A stretch of DNA of 64,000 bases from Algoriphagus lacus (GTDB lineage Bacteria; Bacteroidota; Bacteroidia; Cytophagales; Cyclobacteriaceae), in assembly GCF_003583985.1 (NCBI RefSeq), contig NZ_QXML01000002.1, positions 124,001-188,000 of the forward strand, given 5' to 3'. Under the pieces are notes generated by a model. That model was not told where the DNA came from. It ran no database searches and was given only the letters and a program-made list of their open reading frames with translations. This document shows, piece after piece, positions 24,190 through 32,006 of the stretch (the stretch's first letter is position 1; every line of letters begins with the position of its first letter). Position numbers and translations under genes: made by a program.

Positions 24190-25884
24190 ATGTTACAAGA
24201 TTCAAAAGATAAGCGCACCTATGATGCGATCGTGATCGGTTCGGGTGCATCCGGAGGCTGGGCAGCCAAGGAACTTTGCGAAAAAGGGCTAAAAACGCTA
24301 GTCCTTGAACGCGGGAGAATGGTCAGGCATATTGAAGATTACCCCACCGCCTCCAAAGCGCCCTGGGAGTTCGAATTTCGGGGTGTAGTTCCTATCGACA
24401 AGCGGTCAGGGATTGGTGCAGCTCAATGGAAAAGGGAAGAAACCATGCATTGGGCAATGGCAGAAGACGAGCAACCTTACATAGAAGAAAAACCATTCCG
24501 CTGGTTCCGAGGCTATCATGTCGGAGGTAAGTCTCTGCTTTGGGCACGGGGAACCCAGCGTTGGTCAGACTTTGATTGGGAAGGTCCGGCGCGGGATGGG
24601 TATGCCGTTGATTGGCCGATACGGTACAAGGACATGGAGCCTTGGTACACCTATGTGGAGACATTTGTGGGGTTTGCCGGTAGCCGGGATGGATTGGACG
24701 TGCTTCCTGATCAGGTGGTGCAGCCAGGTTTTGAATTAAGCTGCATTGAAACCTACTACAAACAGCAACTTAAAGAAATGTATGGGGACCGCCACCTGAT
24801 ACAGGGACGTTGTGCGCATTTGACAGATCCGCAGCAGATTCACAAGGATCAAGGCCGAAATAAGTGCCAAAACCAGAATATGTGTAACAGAGGCTGTGTG
24901 TATGGAGGGTATTTTTCCGCCAATGCATCGACATTGCCTTGGGCAGAAAAAACCGGCAACTTGACCCTGCGTCCTGATTCGGTAGTTGAATCCATCATTT
25001 ACGATGAGCAACAAGGAAAAGCGACCGGAGTCAGGATCATCGATCGACATACCAAGGAAGCGATTGAGTTTTATGCAAAAATCATTTTTGTAAATGCTTC
25101 AACAATCAATTCCAATGCGATTTTGCTCAATTCCAAGTCCACTCGCTTTCCTAACGGACTTGGGAATGACAACGGACTGATGGGTAAATTCATCACTTGT
25201 CACAACTATCGAGGTAAAGGCTATGCGACTTTTGAAGGTTTTCTGGACAAATTCAATGACGGTAGAAATCCGGGACATGCCTATGTTCCAAGATTCCGGA
25301 ATGTCTACAGTCAGGAAACAGATTTTCTCCGGGGATATGCGATTGGGATGTCAGGTAGCCGTCAATTGGATGGCAATGGTGAACTGATCGGAAATGCACT
25401 TCGTGACAAATTGCTCAATCCAAGCTATGGTCTTTGGGGAATGTCAGCCTGGATGCAGGGGGAGATGGTTCCCGATGAGTCCAACCATTTGCGACTTTCT
25501 TCAGATGAAAAAGACAAGTATGGAATTCCAAAAATCATCATGTCGGTGGAGTGGAAGGAGAATGACAACAAGATGACCGCAGACTTTGTCCAGCAGCAGT
25601 CCGAGATGTTCGAGCGAATGGGCTTCAAAAACATTAAAGTCGAAGACTCTGGAGCACCTCCAGGGTCAGATATTCATGAAATGGGTGGAGTACGAATGGG
25701 AAATGATCCAAAGACCTCCCTGCTCAACAAGTACAATCAGCTTCACCATTGCAAAAATGTGTTTGTCACCGATGGAGCCTGTATGACTAGCGGAAGTACA
25801 CAAAACCCCACGCTGACCTTTATGACCTTGACTGCCCGGGCAGCAAATTATGCCGTAGAGGAGTTGAAAAAAATGAATTTATAG
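24190..25884 (+). CDS. GMC family flavin dehydrogenase (glucoside/sugar dehydrogenase type)
   Basis: A 564-residue FAD enzyme of the glucose-methanol-choline family. Seen: FAD-binding GSGASGG (17-23) after YDAIVI, then VLERG, a GGKSLLWARG active-site-side loop, a CNRGCVYGG cluster, and the C-terminal GAPPGSDIHEMGGVRMG followed by VTDGACMTSGSTQNPTLTFM. This last His plus the later Asn match the catalytic pair of GMC enzymes. There is no signal peptide, so export would rely on the TAT signal of the preceding subunit. The pair resembles gluconate 2-dehydrogenase and the glucoside 3-dehydrogenases of Bacteroidota. Substrate is inferred; a C3-oxidised sugar product is favoured by the TIM-barrel gene downstream. 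Confidence 0.92.
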   Translation: MLQDSKDKRTYDAIVIGSGASGGWAAKELCEKGLKTLVLERGRMVRHIEDYPTASKAPWEFEFRGVVPIDKRSGIGAAQWKREETMHWAMAEDEQPYIEEKPFRWFRGYHVGGKSLLWARGTQRWSDFDWEGPARDGYAVDWPIRYKDMEPWYTYVETFVGFAGSRDGLDVLPDQVVQPGFELSCIETYYKQQLKEMYGDRHLIQGRCAHLTDPQQIHKDQGRNKCQNQNMCNRGCVYGGYFSANASTLPWAEKTGNLTLRPDSVVESIIYDEQQGKATGVRIIDRHTKEAIEFYAKIIFVNASTINSNAILLNSKSTRFPNGLGNDNGLMGKFITCHNYRGKGYATFEGFLDKFNDGRNPGHAYVPRFRNVYSQETDFLRGYAIGMSGSRQLDGNGELIGNALRDKLLNPSYGLWGMSAWMQGEMVPDESNHLRLSSDEKDKYGIPKIIMSVEWKENDNKMTADFVQQQSEMFERMGFKNIKVEDSGAPPGSDIHEMGGVRMGNDPKTSLLNKYNQLHHCKNVFVTDGACMTSGSTQNPTLTFMTLTARAANYAVEELKKMNL

Positions 25885-26012
25885 TCTACAGTCCATAGTC
25901 CACGGACCACAGCTGCTGGTTGATAGATTCAAGCATTTGGTTCCTAAATCAGCACAAAATCATAAACTTTAAGCGGATCGGCTGTAGACTGTCGTCTGTA
26001 GACCGTTGACAA
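25882..26012. repeat. Intergenic inverted repeat of CTACAGTCC/GTAGACTG-type units
   Basis: Two arms (about 25882-25914 and 25979-26012) are made of short related units: GTCTACAG, GTCCATAG, GTCCACGG on the left and CTGTAGAC, TCGTCTGTAGACC on the right, in opposite orientation. They flank a 60-base AT-rich centre between the GMC and TIM-barrel genes. The pattern is like the low-complexity palindromic spacers scattered through genomes of this group. Confidence 0.6.
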
Positions 26013-26025
26013 AGAAAAATAACCT

Positions 26026-26892
26026 ATGAAAAATTCCCTTGTCCTACTTCTCCTTGCTTTTGCTTGGATGATAACTCCTCAGGAAACTCATGCCCAGAAA
26101 AAAGGCGACCCGATGCTTAAGGTTCCGCTTGGGATTGCCTCCTATACCTTCCGGAATCAGTGGAAAAACGGAGTGCCTCAAACTCTCGACATCATCCAAA
26201 AAATGGGATTTACCGAATTTGAAGGCGGTGCTCCTCAGGGAGTAAGTCCCGAGCAATTCAAAGAAATGTGCCAGCAGCGGGGAATTGCGATTCCTTCCAC
26301 AGGAACAGGTTTCGAGCAATTGGAGTCAGACCCACAAGCGGTGGCAGACCGGGCTAAGGCCCTAGGTGCCAAGTATGTGATGTGCGCCTGGATTCCTCAC
26401 AAAAGAGGTGAATTCAGCAAGGCTGACGCCGACCGGGCGATCAAGGCATTCAACGAAGGAGGCAAAGTCCTGAAGGAGAATGGAATTACCTTTAAATATC
26501 ACGTCCATGGGTATGAATTTCAGCCTTATGAAAAAGGGACTTTATTTGATTACCTGGTAGAAAATACCGATCCCAAGTTCGTTTCCTTGCAAATGGACGT
26601 GATGTGGACCCATTTTGGGGGTGGAGACCCTGCAGCCTTGTTAAAAAAGTACGGAAAGCGTTGGGTGTCACTTCACTTAAAGGATTTCAGAAAAGGTGCT
26701 CCCAAGGATATGACCGGACTCACCGGACCTGAAAATGATGTGCCGCTTGGAGAAGGTGAACTGGACTTCCCGGCAATTCTTCGCGAAGCCAATAAAATCG
26801 GCATCAAGCACATGTTTATCGAAGATGAAAGCGATCACGAGTTGGAGGCTTTGCCCAAGAGCATTGCCTATCTGAAGAGTTTGAAATATTGA
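26026..26892 (+). CDS. Exported sugar phosphate isomerase/epimerase-like TIM-barrel protein
   Basis: A 288-residue member of the AP-endonuclease-2/xylose-isomerase-like TIM-barrel family. A Sec signal (1-24, ending THAQ) puts it in the periplasm, where sugar phosphates are not expected. Barrel strands with likely metal ligands are visible: GFTEFEGG, YHVHGYEF (His), SLQMDVMWTHFGGG (Asp/His), WVSLHLKDF (His) and MFIEDESDHE (Glu). Exported relatives are linked to 3-keto-glycoside breakdown, in which a 3-keto sugar is cleaved or isomerised. Its place behind the GMC dehydrogenase pair supports this, but the exact reaction is unproven. Confidence 0.87.
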   Translation: MKNSLVLLLLAFAWMITPQETHAQKKGDPMLKVPLGIASYTFRNQWKNGVPQTLDIIQKMGFTEFEGGAPQGVSPEQFKEMCQQRGIAIPSTGTGFEQLESDPQAVADRAKALGAKYVMCAWIPHKRGEFSKADADRAIKAFNEGGKVLKENGITFKYHVHGYEFQPYEKGTLFDYLVENTDPKFVSLQMDVMWTHFGGGDPAALLKKYGKRWVSLHLKDFRKGAPKDMTGLTGPENDVPLGEGELDFPAILREANKIGIKHMFIEDESDHELEALPKSIAYLKSLKY

Positions 26893-26905
26893 TGTTTTTA
26901 GCCGC

Positions 26906-26940
26906 AACTTTTCCAAAATTCGAAACTTTGGAAAAGTTGT
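26906..26940. repeat. CAACTTTTCCAAA palindrome (dispersed family), possible terminator
   Basis: A perfect 13-bp stem (26906-26918 with 26928-26940) with a 9-base loop directly after the TIM-barrel gene. Related copies are at 29096-29123 and, as a half, at 30765-30782. No T run follows, so it is better seen as a REP-like element than a classical terminator. Confidence 0.65.
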
Positions 26941-27134
26941 CGCTTCCATCGAGTCGTATTTTTTCAACTTTCGATCGCTGATTTTTTATTTACTAAAATG
27001 TCTGATTTTCAGGTTCGAAAGCTCATTCGTTCCATTTCGACCTTATTGTATTCCTTGATTATTGGGATAAAATTTCTTTTTTCCATAAAAACCAAAGTGC
27101 GAACAAGCTGTTAACGAGATCAATCGATCTTTAA

Positions 27135-27431
27135 ATGCGCTTATCTGTTTCCTTACTCATCTTTATACTTCAACTACCCTTTAGTGCTGTTTCTCTATTG
27201 GGTGCGATGTATTTAAAAGATGGAATAGAAATCAATAAGATCTGGCAACAGGAGATTGATTTACTGGAGGAATTGGAAGAAAAGGAGGAGGAGATAAAGA
27301 TCGGATTCGAATGGATTGAATCTTTCCATCTTTCCAGAATCGGAAATGGCTTTGAAGTTGCCTTAGGTTTTACCGAACTATTTTTTCCCTTGGGAGGTAA
27401 TTTATTAGCCGAAATCCCCCCTGAAGCTTAG
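27135..27431 (+). CDS. Small hypothetical protein with N-terminal helix and acidic coil
   Basis: A 98-residue protein that I do not recognise. Residues 5-28 form a hydrophobic segment (signal anchor or signal peptide). It is followed by a strongly acidic helix with heptad-like Leu/Glu spacing (WQQEIDLLEELEEKEEEIK, about 37-55), then a mixed segment and a hydrophobic patch near the end (TELFFPLGGNLL). It lies 107 bases upstream of the carbonic anhydrase gene on the same strand. The unbroken frame and signal-like start support a real gene, but there is no homology-based proof. Confidence 0.5.
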   Translation: MRLSVSLLIFILQLPFSAVSLLGAMYLKDGIEINKIWQQEIDLLEELEEKEEEIKIGFEWIESFHLSRIGNGFEVALGFTELFFPLGGNLLAEIPPEA

Positions 27432-27538
27432 TTTTTTCCAGTCGAGGGACTCCCTTTTGACTTTCAACTTATGATTCTTTTGCTCAAATCGAGCTTGAAA
27501 GATCTTTTCTTATTCTTTAAAATTATTATCCAACTACC

Positions 27539-28306
27539 ATGACTAGTTCAAAATACCTATGCTTCCTAGTGGGAGTATTCTTTCTATTTTCTTTTGAAAC
27601 ACAAGCGCAGCAATTGAGTCCCGAAGTGATTCAGTTTCTTAAAGTAAAACCCAATCAATACTTCGCGGATCGAGATAGTGCCTATGCAGATCCCTACTAT
27701 GGATTGAAGAAGTTGATTTATGGCAACAGGAGATTTACTGACAATAAAAGTATCCGCCCCCGGCAGACGGATGCTGACTTGATCAACAATAAATCCGGCC
27801 AAGCTCCATTTGCGACCATTGTGGGATGTGCCGACAGCCGGGTGCCCAATGAGATCATCTTTGATCAAGGAGTGGGGGATTTGTTCATTACCCGGACAGC
27901 AGGTCAGGTAATGGCTGAGGCATCTTTTGGGACCATTGAGTTTTCGGTGGAGGCACTGAAGACCAAGCTGATCGTAGTGTTGGGACATGAATCCTGTGGT
28001 GCGGTAGACGCGGCGATCAAGCTCCCTGCAAATCCTCCAGGTCACATTGTGACGCTGATCAATTCCATCAAACCTGCAGCTTTGCGGGTTAAAGAAATGA
28101 ATCTTCCGGAAAATCAAGTACTTTCTGCTGCGGTAAGAGAAAATGTGATCGAGCAAGTGAATATGCTGAGAGGCTTGGAGCCGGTACTCAGCAGAAGGTA
28201 CCAAAGCGGCGAAGTGGTGATTGTAGGCGCTGTCTATGATATTAGCACAGGATATGTAAACTTTATAGAGGAGACGATCACCAGTCTGCCAAAGTATTCC
28301 AAATAA
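27539..28306 (+). CDS. Exported beta-carbonic anhydrase
   Basis: A 255-residue beta-class carbonic anhydrase that hydrates CO2. A signal peptide (1-23, ending TQAQ) directs it to the periplasm. Zinc-site residues are in place: Cys97-x-Asp99-x-Arg101 (GCADSRV), then His150 and Cys153 (LGHESCGAV). The family's RTAGQV and VEALKTKLIVVLGH strands are seen. The C-terminal GAVYDISTGYV is typical. Most beta enzymes of bacteria are cytoplasmic; exported ones occur but are fewer. It is followed 52 bases later by a DUF2490 gene on the same strand. Confidence 0.95.
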   Translation: MTSSKYLCFLVGVFFLFSFETQAQQLSPEVIQFLKVKPNQYFADRDSAYADPYYGLKKLIYGNRRFTDNKSIRPRQTDADLINNKSGQAPFATIVGCADSRVPNEIIFDQGVGDLFITRTAGQVMAEASFGTIEFSVEALKTKLIVVLGHESCGAVDAAIKLPANPPGHIVTLINSIKPAALRVKEMNLPENQVLSAAVRENVIEQVNMLRGLEPVLSRRYQSGEVVIVGAVYDISTGYVNFIEETITSLPKYSK

Positions 28307-28358
28307 GGAGCTAAATCAGGAGCGGTAACCTATCAGGTTGCCGCTCATTCTGGAAAAG

Positions 28359-29054
28359 ATGAAAAAATACCTATTAATTTGTTTGCTCTGGCTGACAGTT
28401 GGAGTAGCACAAGCCCAGTCCGTCATAGATGATGATCAGCTTGGGGCTTGGTACATGTACTTTTTTACAAAGAAGTTTAAGGGCAGTCAGTTTGGCATCC
28501 AAGGAGATTATCAGTTTCGAAACTGGAACATTGGAGGTGATCTTGAGCAGCTTCTCCTGAGAACAGGAGTAACCTATCAGCCTAAGAACACCAACGTTAC
28601 CTTTACCTTGGGTTACGCCTTCATCGCTACGGGAGAATTTGGAGAAAGCGACCGTACCTCTGTGGAGCATCGGATCTATCAGGAGGCGCTTTTGCCCCAA
28701 AAGGTAGGCGGAAGGTTTTACCTGACTCATCGATTCCGGTATGAGCAGCGTTGGCTCGAAAACCAGGATTTTCGCACCAGATATCGGTATACTTTATTTA
28801 TGAATGTTCCTTTGAATGGACAGGAACTCAAAAAGGGCGTAGTCTATTTGGCGCTTTATAATGAGATCTTTATCAACGGGCAAACCGATATCGGTGACGG
28901 CCGTACCGTGCAACTGTTTGACAGGAATCGTTTCTACACCGGATTAGGATATGGGTTACGGAATAATTTAAGAATGCAGCTGGGAGTGATGAACCAGACC
29001 ACGGTGGCATATACAAAGCCGCAGCTTCAAGTCGGGGTTCACCATAACTTCTGA
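28359..29054 (+). CDS. DUF2490 outer-membrane beta-barrel protein
   Basis: A 231-residue exported protein with a signal peptide (1-20, ending AQAQ) and a beta-rich body typical of DUF2490: a LGAWYMYFFTKKF opening, LEQLLLRTGVTYQ, an RTSVEHRIYQEALL segment, THRFRYEQRWLE and a final RMQLGVMNQTTV followed by aromatic-ended strands (VGVHHNF). A small outer-membrane barrel is likely; the function is unknown. The start ATG 28359 is chosen over an earlier TTG, because the signal peptide begins there. A terminator follows. Confidence 0.85.
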   Translation: MKKYLLICLLWLTVGVAQAQSVIDDDQLGAWYMYFFTKKFKGSQFGIQGDYQFRNWNIGGDLEQLLLRTGVTYQPKNTNVTFTLGYAFIATGEFGESDRTSVEHRIYQEALLPQKVGGRFYLTHRFRYEQRWLENQDFRTRYRYTLFMNVPLNGQELKKGVVYLALYNEIFINGQTDIGDGRTVQLFDRNRFYTGLGYGLRNNLRMQLGVMNQTTVAYTKPQLQVGVHHNF

Positions 29055-29065
29055 AAATACAAAAG

Positions 29066-29086
29066 CCGGGCGATCCCGGTTTTTTT
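29066..29086 (+). terminator. Rho-independent terminator after DUF2490
   Basis: Stem CCGGG/CCCGG with a CGAT loop, followed by seven T. Confidence 0.9.
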
Positions 29087-29095
29087 GTGAGTTAA

Positions 29096-29123
29096 TTTTC
29101 CGAAAGTTTGAAATTTTGGAAAA
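29096..29123. repeat. Second copy of the TTTTCC...GGAAAA palindrome family
   Basis: TTTTCCGAAA (29096-29105) and TTTTGGAAAA (29114-29123) form an imperfect palindrome related to the one at 26906-26940. Confidence 0.5.
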
Positions 29124-29163
29124 GTTTGAATTTCTTACTGCGTCTAAAAATGGTGCAGAGGCT

Positions 29164-29189
29164 CGGGAAGGCCTGCAATTACCTTCCCG
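29164..29189. other. Isolated GC-rich hairpin upstream of the sulfatase
   Basis: A perfect CGGGAAGG/CCTTCCCG stem with a 10-base loop lies 134 bases ahead of the sulfatase start, without a T run. The rest of 29087-29322 holds no gene that I can support. Confidence 0.4.
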
Positions 29190-29322
29190 GTTTCCTCTGA
29201 CTTTTTACTAAACTGAATAAACCTACCTAATGAAAATAATTACTGGTACAAACGGCTGGATTATAGCCTTTGGCTGATTTTTTTAATGAATTGATTTTAT
29301 CAAACCCATAATTAAAATTCCG

Positions 29323-30729
29323 GTGAACCGATTGATCCTTTACTTTCTGGTCTTTTTATCCTTGCCGGCTTTTTCCCAGGAAAAGGAAGACTTCAATATC
29401 CTTCTGATTCATGTGGATGATTTGGGCTCTACCGATTTGGGTGTGTTTGGAAGTGATTTTTATGATACTCCGAACCTTGACCGATTAGCTGCCGAAGGAA
29501 TGCTTTTCACCCAATCCTATTCCGCAGCAGCGATTTGTTCCCCCTCCCGTGCTGCGCTTTTAACTGGGAAATACCCTGCGCGTACAGGAATAACGGACTG
29601 GATCCGTGCAAAATTCCAAGGAGGTTCAGGGATGGCTTTGCCTACCGATTTGGAAGAAAATGATGGTCAAAAGCTCCGCACACCCAAAAATCAGGGCTTC
29701 TTGCCTCTGGAAGAAGTGACCCTTGCGGAGCGCTTGAAGGAATATGGTTATACCAATCTTCACGTTGGAAAATGGCATTTGGGTGAAGAGGGAAATCATC
29801 CCGAAGACCAGGGATTTGATGTCAACATCGGGGGGAATGATCTGGGGCAGCCGCCTAGCTATTTTGATCCCTATTTGGCCAAAAATGCCTCGAAAGACTA
29901 TGTATTGAAGAATGTGCCTCCCCGAAAAGAAGGTGAGTTTCTGACCGACCGGGAAGGGGACGAAATCGTGAATTTCATCCAAAACCAACAAGAAAGGTTT
30001 TTCATTCACTGGGCACCTTATGCAGTTCACACTCCGATCATGGGGCCGAGTGATTTGGTGGATAAGTACAAGGCAAAAACTCCCGGAATCCAAAAAAATC
30101 CCACCTATGCGGCCTTGGTGGAAAATCTGGATCAAAATGTTGGAAAGGTTTTGAAGGAGTTGGACCGATTGGGATTACGTGAAAATACCCTTATAATTTT
30201 TACTTCGGATAACGGGGGCCTCATCGGAAATCCCCAAAACCCAGTGACGATTAATCTGGGATTAAGGTCTTACAAAGGATATCCCTACGAAGGAGGAATC
30301 CGGATTCCGACCATCGTCAGATGGCCTTTTAAAGTTGCAGCTGGTGAAGTGTCCGCCACTCCAATCATGACAATGGACTGGATTCCGACGATTTTGGATT
30401 ATCTGGGTGAGCCTGAACTGGAAGGTTTTGATGGTCAAAGTCTAAGGGCTGTCCTTGAAAACCCGGAAGAAGAAGTAGGGAGAGATCTGTTTTGGCATTT
30501 TCCTCACTACCGAACTCCTGATGTCGTTCCTTATTCCATTGTTAGGTCGGGGGATTACAAAATGATCCATTATTTTGACGGGTCGGAAGCCGAACTCTAT
30601 GATCTTTCCAATGATCCCCTGGAAGAGAAAAATCTGGCCAAGCAGCTTCCTTTTATCGCTTCTCAGCTGAAAACCAAATTGGAAAACTGGTGGAAGGAGA
30701 CCGATGCGAGATTGCCGGAAGTGAAGTGA
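29323..30729 (+). CDS. Exported sulfatase (formylglycine type)
   Basis: A 468-residue sulfatase that hydrolyses sulfate esters, probably of glycans. It starts with GTG and a signal peptide (1-18, ending AFSQ). The catalytic Cys72 lies in the CSPSRAALLTG signature and would be converted to formylglycine by a maturase, which is not in this window. Metal ligands are visible as HVDDLGS (Asp32-Asp33) and SDNGG (about residue 292). VGKWHLG carries the conserved Lys/His. The C-terminal subdomain ends with an AELYDLSNDPLEEKNLA stretch typical of the S1 family. Subfamily and substrate cannot be assigned by eye. Confidence 0.95.
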   Translation: MNRLILYFLVFLSLPAFSQEKEDFNILLIHVDDLGSTDLGVFGSDFYDTPNLDRLAAEGMLFTQSYSAAAICSPSRAALLTGKYPARTGITDWIRAKFQGGSGMALPTDLEENDGQKLRTPKNQGFLPLEEVTLAERLKEYGYTNLHVGKWHLGEEGNHPEDQGFDVNIGGNDLGQPPSYFDPYLAKNASKDYVLKNVPPRKEGEFLTDREGDEIVNFIQNQQERFFIHWAPYAVHTPIMGPSDLVDKYKAKTPGIQKNPTYAALVENLDQNVGKVLKELDRLGLRENTLIIFTSDNGGLIGNPQNPVTINLGLRSYKGYPYEGGIRIPTIVRWPFKVAAGEVSATPIMTMDWIPTILDYLGEPELEGFDGQSLRAVLENPEEEVGRDLFWHFPHYRTPDVVPYSIVRSGDYKMIHYFDGSEAELYDLSNDPLEEKNLAKQLPFIASQLKTKLENWWKETDARLPEVK

Positions 30730-30797
30730 TAAGTATGCAATGGTAGCCGCCCTTTTTGAATTTTGAGCTTTTCCAAAGTTTACCGTTATTTCTCCCC

Positions 30798-31382
30798 ATG
30801 TCCCATCCTGTCCTTCTCGATCATCTCGAAAGTTTTATCCCGTTAAATCAGGGTGAAAAAGCTCTGGTTGAGGATCGATTTGAATTCAGATTGGTGAAGC
30901 GGAGGGAGAAAATTTTATCGGCAGGGGAGGTTTGCAGGAAATATACCTTTGTGGTCAAAGGCTGCTTTCGGATGTTCGGGGTCGATGACAAAGGCTTTGA
31001 ACACAATATTCAGTTTGCCGCAGAGAATGACTGGATCGCCGATATTGGAAGTTTTTATACCCAAAAATCCAGTCAGTTAAACATTGAGGCGTTGGAAGCT
31101 TCCGAAGTACTTCAGATTCAACAACAGGATTTATTCTTTTTGTTTACCCATGTTTCCAAGCTCAACCGGATTTTTAAAGTCATGATCGATCACAAATACA
31201 TTGAGCTTCAAAATCGGGTGCTTCAAAATTTCAGTTCAACAGCACAGCAACGGTATTTGGCTTTTTTGGAACAGTATCCACAACTTTTTCATCGCCTTCC
31301 CAATATTCAGATTGCTTCCTATCTCGGCATCACTCCGGAATTTTTGAGTAAAATCCGCAAAAACCTCCAGTCCAAGGGTTGA
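30798..31382 (+). CDS. Crp/Fnr family transcriptional regulator
   Basis: A 194-residue regulator of normal family length, with an N-terminal helix, a cyclic-nucleotide-binding-like beta-roll (about 25-115, with VCRKYTFVVKGCFRMFG and EHNIQFAAENDWI) and a C-terminal helix-turn-helix (IQIASYLGITPEFLSKIRKN). The ATG at 30798 is preferred over an in-frame start at 30756, because homologues begin with this helix. It precedes the DinB gene by 79 bases on the same strand. Crp-DinB/DoxX pairs like this and the one at 3.6-4.6 kb are common in the phylum. The effector is unknown. Confidence 0.88.
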   Translation: MSHPVLLDHLESFIPLNQGEKALVEDRFEFRLVKRREKILSAGEVCRKYTFVVKGCFRMFGVDDKGFEHNIQFAAENDWIADIGSFYTQKSSQLNIEALEASEVLQIQQQDLFFLFTHVSKLNRIFKVMIDHKYIELQNRVLQNFSSTAQQRYLAFLEQYPQLFHRLPNIQIASYLGITPEFLSKIRKNLQSKG

Positions 31383-31461
31383 TTTCTTAATCTAGGTTAA
31401 GGGTTAGGGCCAGGAATCTTCAGGAATTTTGTACCTTCTTTTACATCAAAAATCAAATGTT

Positions 31462-31983
31462 ATGAAAATCCTTTGCACACTTTGCCTTCTTCTAGGCATC
31501 AGCACTTTTGGACAAGCCCAATCTCCCATCGACGAAATGCTCAAAGACTGGGAACGCGCCAAGGTTTACACCAAAGAATACCTCGACGCCATGCCAGCTG
31601 AAGGCTATGCCCTCAAACCAACCCCGGAAATGCGTTCTTTCGCACAGCAAATGCTTCACCTGACCGATGGAAATTATGGTTTTGCATCCGCTGCTACCGG
31701 TGTTGCCAGTCCCGTGGGAATGGGGGAATCCGAAAAAGCCACAGATCAATCCAAGGAAAACGTGACCAAACTCGTGATGGCAGGCTATGATTTTGTCATT
31801 AACAGCATCAAAACCATGAACCCTGCCCAACTGAATGAGGCGACTAAGCTCTTTGGCCGGTTTGACATGAGCAAAGGAAAGGCTTTGGAGAAGTGTTTTG
31901 AACATCAGACTCACCACAGAGGGCAGACGACAGTTTACATCCGTTTGGCGGGAGCTACACCTCCGCAGGAAAAGTTGTTTTAA
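31462..31983 (+). CDS. Exported DinB-like protein
   Basis: A 173-residue four-helix protein of the DinB/YfiT-like superfamily. The ATG at 31462 starts a signal peptide (1-20, ending GQAQ); an earlier in-frame start would add 11 residues of no known role. The metal triad of the family is seen as His in QQMLHLTDGNYG and two His in EHQTHHRGQTTVYIRL. Exported members occur in Bacteroidota; enzymatic activity has not been shown for them. It lies between the Crp regulator and the concanavalin-like gene with short gaps (79 and 23 bases). Confidence 0.85.
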   Translation: MKILCTLCLLLGISTFGQAQSPIDEMLKDWERAKVYTKEYLDAMPAEGYALKPTPEMRSFAQQMLHLTDGNYGFASAATGVASPVGMGESEKATDQSKENVTKLVMAGYDFVINSIKTMNPAQLNEATKLFGRFDMSKGKALEKCFEHQTHHRGQTTVYIRLAGATPPQEKLF

Positions 31984-32006
31984 TTCCAATACCCTGCTTT
32001 CAACCC

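Noticed and set aside
27584..28204. A 206-codon minus-strand frame
   Set aside because: Antisense to the carbonic anhydrase gene, whose active-site residues are all present; no domain in the reverse frame.
29323..30729. Phosphodiesterase or phosphonate hydrolase instead of sulfatase
   Set aside because: The CSPSR signature with the formylglycine Cys and the C-terminal S1-type motif favour sulfatase.
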